Part shown: positions 58,999-64,000 of the stretch, in pieces
How the letters are laid out: every line of letters starts with the position of its first letter
How positions within the stretch are numbered: the first letter of the stretch is position 1
Assembly (NCBI GenBank): GCA_015179025.1
Contig: WHUX01000001.1
Location: forward strand, 1,034,501-1,098,500
Reading direction: 5' to 3'
Length of the DNA stretch: 64,000 bases
DNA from: Terfezia claveryi
Taxonomy: Eukaryota; Ascomycota; Pezizomycetes; Pezizales; Pezizaceae
Notes under the pieces: generated by a model
What the model was told of the DNA's origin: nothing
The model's database searches: none
Seen by the model: only the letters and a program-made list of their open reading frames with translations
Position numbers and translations under genes: made by a program

Positions 58999-59919
58999 TG
59001 CGTTTTTGATAGATTAAGTTTATGGTACATGTTCTGTGTTGGTGTTGAGATGGGAAGCGAAAAAATACAATTGGGCTGTGGCGTGGTGGGGTGGCTGAGG
59101 AAATGGATTCGAAGTTGGGTTCGAACGCAATATATATCCTACTAATCGTGTGTACATCGACTATATTTTCTCATTGATTGCCTCAAGAGTCCTTTTATTA
59201 CTCTAAGAATATAGAATCATTTCTCCAGTGACGCTAGTCTTCTCAGAGTGCATCTTCCTTCCCATATGCCAAAATCAGTCCAACCCATCCAAGCAACCGA
59301 TCCATCTTTAAACGAGGAAAAGATGCGTAACCCCCCCCCCCCCCCCCCCCCCCAAACGGCCCTATTTTGCAAATGAGAAATGTTGTGGATGAGTAGAAGG
59401 TGTCGAGCGAAATGATATAAACAAAAGAAATTGTAAAGATATCTGGCGGTTACAGCAGTATATAGAAAACCCGAACATAACGGAACTCAGGAACAAATAT
59501 ACACGGAAGGAAAACCTCAAAATAGATACTGCCCCATTATGCATACCTCAGCTAGAGCCAAAACTACGTCGGCATCAGTGGAATCCCCTAATCCCCACTA
59601 ACCCACTCCCGGTAGGAAACCTTAACCGCTTACCACCTTCCTTTTTTTCTTTCTTCTCTTTCTCCTTCTTCCCGATATTTTGCACGCCACCTAAATCCAA
59701 AAACATCATGTCAGCACAATCCTATTGTTCAGCAAGTGTGGGGGAAGTGTTTCGGCTCAAGTAAGGGGGGGTTGAAAAGTATATATAACCAAGGAAATTT
59801 ACATAAGTATGCAGTCACTATTGTGTACATCTTCTCCCTAGAATCACTCTTTGAAGATATATAAAAAAATGCGATGCCCGACAACTAGAATTCTACGAGA
59901 GAAAATGGAGAGCAATGCT
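58999..59919. other. Intergenic between REX4 and TSC1
   Basis: 920 bases: REX4 promoter and TSC1 trailer. The striking feature is a run of 23 C at 59331-59353. No gene is seen. Confidence 0.6.
59331..59353. repeat. Uninterrupted C23 homopolymer
   Basis: Twenty-three C in a row on the + strand (G23 on the other), in non-coding DNA just beyond the TSC1 stop codon. The length may be inexact because such runs are hard to sequence. Confidence 0.85.
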
Positions 59920-62900
59920 TTAAGAAAAATCAGGTGACTCGCCTCTTCCTCTAACCCTTACTTCACTATTCGGCTTGACCTTCTCCGCCTTCTTCCTCTC
60001 CGAGCTCGTATGACTTAAATTGCTTACAGTCTTAATACTCGCCGCATCCTCATTGCCCTCCGGAACAGGCTCCTCCGCCTTCACAGGCCCATCACCACCG
60101 TTCATCGCCAGCTCTGTATTCGCCAATCCCAATGACGGCCGTCCTCCCGCTTCATCATAAAATTGGTATTGTTGATTAGGCGTAGGTGGTAACGGCACAA
60201 CAGGCGGTGGGTTCGGACCTGTATGGTAGTGATTATTATAGTTCATATATCCGGGGGGATGCATTGCGGTCGCTGCTGGTGACCTTGCAGCTGTCGGGGA
60301 CCTTGACACATGCATACCAATATTTGGCTGCTGGAAATATGAGTTGGAGTATTGGCCATGTGACATCCCCATATGCTCCACGTCTGAGGACGGTAGTTCT
60401 GAGAGGTATTGTTGGTGATTATGATATCCGAGAGATGAGTGTGTTTGTGGACGGTGATCATCAGGATCGCCGTGCTGAGATGAAAATGTGCTGTCCCTTA
60501 CATGCGATGCGTGAGTTGGGAGATTCTCAAGCTCATGAGAGGCCTGGAGTTCCATATACCGGATCTCGAGATCCGTATACTTATTGAGTAAGGCTTGGTG
60601 GGCTTTCCTTAAAGATGCCAGTCGCTGATTGGATGCTTGTAAAGCGGAATCGATCATGGCCTGGAATCCGGGGCCTGGAGATGGCTGAGGTGAAGGAGCC
60701 GAATTTAAGCGGTACTCTAGCTCCGAAATCTTTTGCTCGTACGCCCTATTCATGAGAATATGTTAGCACTAACCTCACCTTAAGCCGAAGCAGAAGTTTG
60801 CCTTACCGTTTCATCTTCGCTTTTTCTTGCAGCTGGGCTTGAAGCCGCAGCTTGAGCCTGTCAGCCTGTGCAACCGCTGACTCTGCATTGTGCTTAGACA
60901 TCTCGAAGTCCTCCTGATGGGATTCATACTCTAAAAGCCTGTTGCGAAGCTGCTCATTGATCTCCTTGTATTTATCAAGCATCTCAAGATTGACTTCCAG
61001 GGCTCTCATTCTCTGCCGTGTTAGTAGTTCTTTTGACTCACTTTCCGCTACAAGTCTCCGAAAATGCTCCATGTCCTTCTTGGCGGTTTCCAACTCCCGC
61101 TTCACAGATTCCTCTTCCGCCTTCCAGTGCTTCTGATCCTCCCGTAGAGCACGAATCTTTGAGTTCTGATCTGACTCCCATTTCTTTGATTGGTTCTTCT
61201 GTGCTAAGGCTTCAGATTTAGATCTTGCATAGGCCTTCTTCGCCTCTTCAAGCTTTGCCTTGAGAGCTTTATTTGTGTTTATCAGATTCTGAGTTTCTGC
61301 CTCTGCTGCAGACTCCCTAATATGCTTCCGCTGGAGGTGACCGATATGAGAAAGGTGTTGCTGCTTTAAATAGCGCTCGAAATTGAGGTCATTCTTGAGC
61401 AACATAACCTCACGCTGTAAGAAGGCAACTGTAGCCTGTGCGTCCGATGCTGCTGAGCGGATGGCTGGGGATCGTGGGATATTGCTGTGGCCGAGAGAGT
61501 GTGCGTAGGCTTCTAGTCTGGGGGACGCTGTTACGCTTACATAGCCATTGCTACTGCCATGGTGTAAAGATATGGTTGACTCGTTCCTGCCCTGTCCATG
61601 TAGGCTTGTACGAAGTGTTTCCTGAACTTGCAGCATATTCTGCACCTTAGTATCTTCCAGCGATGTTCGTCCGGCTTGTGCCGGTAACGTTGGGCTGTCA
61701 GGCATTTTGACATCCAGGCTTCTACCAGCAGGAGAGTTGGCAAATGACCGACTGGGTGGTGTTTTTCTCAATAAACCAGTAGGCTCATTCGCACCCTGGG
61801 AGGACCTCCTCGCAACCTGTCCAGATTCTTTCCAACTGTAAGATGTCTCAGGTGAATAGAGCTCCGTAAAATCGCCCAACCGATCCTCGTTGGAGGACAG
61901 AAGACTTTCTATGGGGATATCCTCAGTAGGTATCAATGACTCCGGAATAATTGAGTTATATCCCTCGCGTTCCAATCTTTCTTCCGCCTCCAGTGATAAA
62001 TCAAAATTACTATTCATCAGGCCGATACATAGGGCGGTCACGTCTGCGGGTTCAACCTTCATCCACCTTGTCTGATCCGTTAATTCCGATTCCAAAGTCA
62101 GCGACAAGAAGTTTGGATGCAATGTGTGGCGCTGGCGATATTGCTCGGTTCGTATTCTGATCGTCTCTTCGTCCAAATCAAGGTCTTCAACGTCCTGGAA
62201 ATCTGAACGCTCTAGATACTTGTACGGTTCACGTATAAAAGTGACCAGGTTGATTGGGTACAGGCCATAGAGGAAAGTGAAGAAGTCGCTCACATCAGGC
62301 GTAGTTGACGTTGCAGTCTCGAAGGACGAATCCAACTTTTGCCAGACGTTTCCGGCACTATCTTCTTTTCCAGAAGCGGGTGAGTCGGCCCTATGTGTCT
62401 CCTTTCCGCCTAGAAATTTATACTCATCCAAACGGACTACGCCGTACTTGTCCCAACACAGGACGCGGGTATAAATGAAGAATAACTGGGATAAATATTT
62501 TGCTAAGGAATTACATATGTGAGGCATGAACATTATCAAAATTGTGAGGGCCAGTGAGATAACCGTGGTGGATGTGTCGATTTGAAGGCATTGGAGCAAG
62601 TGCCCAAATAAAGGTGTTTGCAGGACCTGGTAAAGATGAGGCCCCTGGAGTCGTACGAAACTACATAAAAGTCCCAAGACCTGTAGTCGATACTCTTTCA
62701 AAACGACGTATGTGTCTATATGCTCCATAAAGGCCTTCAAATAATTAGTATGTCAAATACGTTATCGGCTATGTGAGTGACGATACCTTTGGCTTCCTCT
62801 TTCCATAGGCTAATAGTACTGCCTCGACATTGGAAACGACAAATCTCTGCTTTTCTTCCTCAGCAAAACCAGCCCCGTAGTCTGAGGAGGACACCTTCGT

Positions 62901-63447
62901 TTTCTCAAGGAAAACCTCAAACAGCCTCTCCGTAAAGACAGCAGCTGTCTTTGCGTTCTCCTCGTTATTGGAGCCATCCTCATCATAAACCAACACACTG
63001 AGAACCACAGCCCTTGCATCTGCAACGACTGCTTTCGCTTGTCCCAACGAGTCTAAGGTGGGTCTGACCATAATATCCCACCAAGCAATTAGTCTATCAG
63101 TGCCTGTCAGTGCTGGCCGTAGCCCACGGAACGCTGACAGGAAAGCGGCATGTCGATCAGGATTACCGGCCACTTTTGTGGTGTAAAGATGCATAAGTTC
63201 ATCGTGTAGCCGTTGGGAGTCGTGATCCTCAATGTTCGAATGCTTGTCGAGATACGCCTGTATAGCAGACAATAACTCTTCGGAAATGGGATAACATTTT
63301 CTCAAAGCGATAGTTGTGGTGAGTGCTCTCACCAGATCTTTCAATGAACTACACGTTTGTTAGTTGAGTCGTGACACCGTGATAGGGAAACAAGAGAGTG
63401 TTTAAGATAACATTACCAAACTAGAAAAACACCTACCCTGTCGACAT
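59920..63447 (-). CDS. TSC1: Hamartin homologue (TSC1), TSC complex subunit
   Basis: Four exons: 63447-63437 (11 nt), 63348-62787, 62734-60807, 60745-59920, giving 1108 residues. The first exon encodes only MSTG. The N-terminal 450 residues are HEAT-like helices with the conserved hamartin stretch SLAKYLSQLFFIYTRVLCWDKYGVVRLDEYKF. A Ser/Pro-rich linker follows, then a long coiled coil at about residues 620-840, rich in Lys/Glu/Leu (LETAKKDMEHFRRLVAESESKELLTR region). A short second coiled coil in exon 4 (AYEQKISELEYRLN) leads to a Pro/His/Asn-rich tail. Hamartin binds tuberin (TSC2), whose GAP domain turns off Rheb and so restrains TORC1; in fission yeast Tsc1-Tsc2 also controls amino-acid uptake. 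TSC1 is absent from budding yeast but kept in many filamentous fungi. TSC2 is not in this window. All intron phases close without a gap. Confidence 0.88.
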
Positions 63448-64000
63448 CCTATTAGAGAAGGAGGGCTGTGGCCCAAGAGTTTTAATTAATGGACCGAGAA
63501 ATTGAGAGCAGGAATTGTTTGATAATGTTTGAATCTCACAACTCAGAGCCGACCCCCGAAAATTCCAGCGAGGTCATGTACAATGGTATGGTATTTTGGA
63601 CCGAAGAATCGTAAAATAGCACCCTTCCAACAACAGACGGCGACTGGGCCGAATATAAAACTCTATGTGGTACTGCAGGAAGTAAGAGGCGTGAAGGCAG
63701 GGTTTACAAGGAAGCGCCTGTGTCCTGGTCAAATCGATGAAGAATACCGGGGGTGCACTCTCGGGATTGCTGCAAGGGGGCTAAGACGCAGATGTAACTT
63801 GTTGGTGATGTTGAATGTGTGAGCTGTATGTGAGAAGTGCTTTGTCAAAATCCGAAATTTGCTATTCAACGGTTAGTCCGGTTGGTTTAAACGGTGCTTG
63901 GACTTGTATCCACAATAAGAGCATGGCCTTCAGGACCTCGCAAATTATATGCAGTTATTACGGGATATGGGTAATCGTCATACGCAGAAACAATAAAAAG
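63448..64000. promoter_or_regulatory. Upstream region of TSC1, to window end
   Basis: The 5' leader and promoter of TSC1 on the minus strand. The only sizeable frame (63529-63822, +, 97 codons) has no recognisable motif. No gene is called. Confidence 0.4.

Noticed and set aside
59100..59150. tRNA-like GGGTTCGAA T-loop word
   Set aside because: No matching T-stem, acceptor stem or anticodon arm around it.
1..64000. CRISPR arrays, rRNA genes, telomeric repeats, or a secondary-metabolite cluster
   Set aside because: None of the expected repeats or signature enzymes (PKS, NRPS, terpene cyclase, P450 clusters) are present.

Overview
This is a nuclear window from a filamentous ascomycete (Pezizomycotina). 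Evidence: single-copy eukaryotic genes on both strands, split by many short GT-AG introns (mostly 42-90 nt); fungal versions of SYO1, DBP10, CHO2, sulfite reductase and ARC1; a HET-domain gene of the type confined to filamentous fungi; and wide gene-poor stretches. The wide gaps and this HET type would fit an early-diverging class such as Pezizomycetes, but the sequence alone does not prove that. There are no prokaryotic operons, CRISPR arrays, rRNA genes or telomere repeats.

Layout. 1-8000: no gene I can support. 8001-9235 (+): a five-exon GNAT acetyltransferase. 9236-14192: second gene-poor stretch. 14193-17183 (-) MLH1 and 17475-20082 (+) SYO1 diverge from a 291-bp promoter. 21052-22896 (+): an intronless HET-domain gene, alone between two non-coding flanks. 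23850-26454 (+) SUV3, the mitochondrial RNA helicase. 27777-32580 (+) the sulfite reductase hemoprotein subunit. 35194-38292 (-) DBP10 and 38837-41303 (-) a GCP4-type gamma-tubulin complex protein. 41741-45182 (+) UBA1, divergent from GCP4. 45788-47342 (+) an ARC1-like tRNA-binding cofactor. 47829-48907 (-) NBP35. 48908-53624: third gene-poor stretch. 53625-57060 (+) CHO2. 57507-58998 (-) REX4. 59920-63447 (-) TSC1/hamartin.

The genes are mostly unrelated housekeeping functions and do not form one pathway. The loosest theme is ribosome and RNA metabolism (SYO1, DBP10, REX4, SUV3, ARC1). There is no biosynthetic cluster. I find no convincing undescribed multi-gene system. The most unusual signals are: (a) a 9-bp core, AACCAGACT / AGTCTGGTT, present seven times in strictly alternating inward-facing orientation, one pair bracketing the HET gene and one forming a 74-bp hairpin, which looks like termini of a dispersed inverted-repeat element family; (b) two conserved genes (DBP10, REX4) whose reading frames break at short C/G homopolymers, each by exactly one missing base; (c) three genes with 6-11 nt first exons holding just the start codon region; (d) a possible GC-AG intron in SYO1; (e) an in-frame, basic, presequence-like extension upstream of ARC1.

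All exon borders were read by eye from splice consensus, frame continuity and family conservation; no alignments or transcripts were available.
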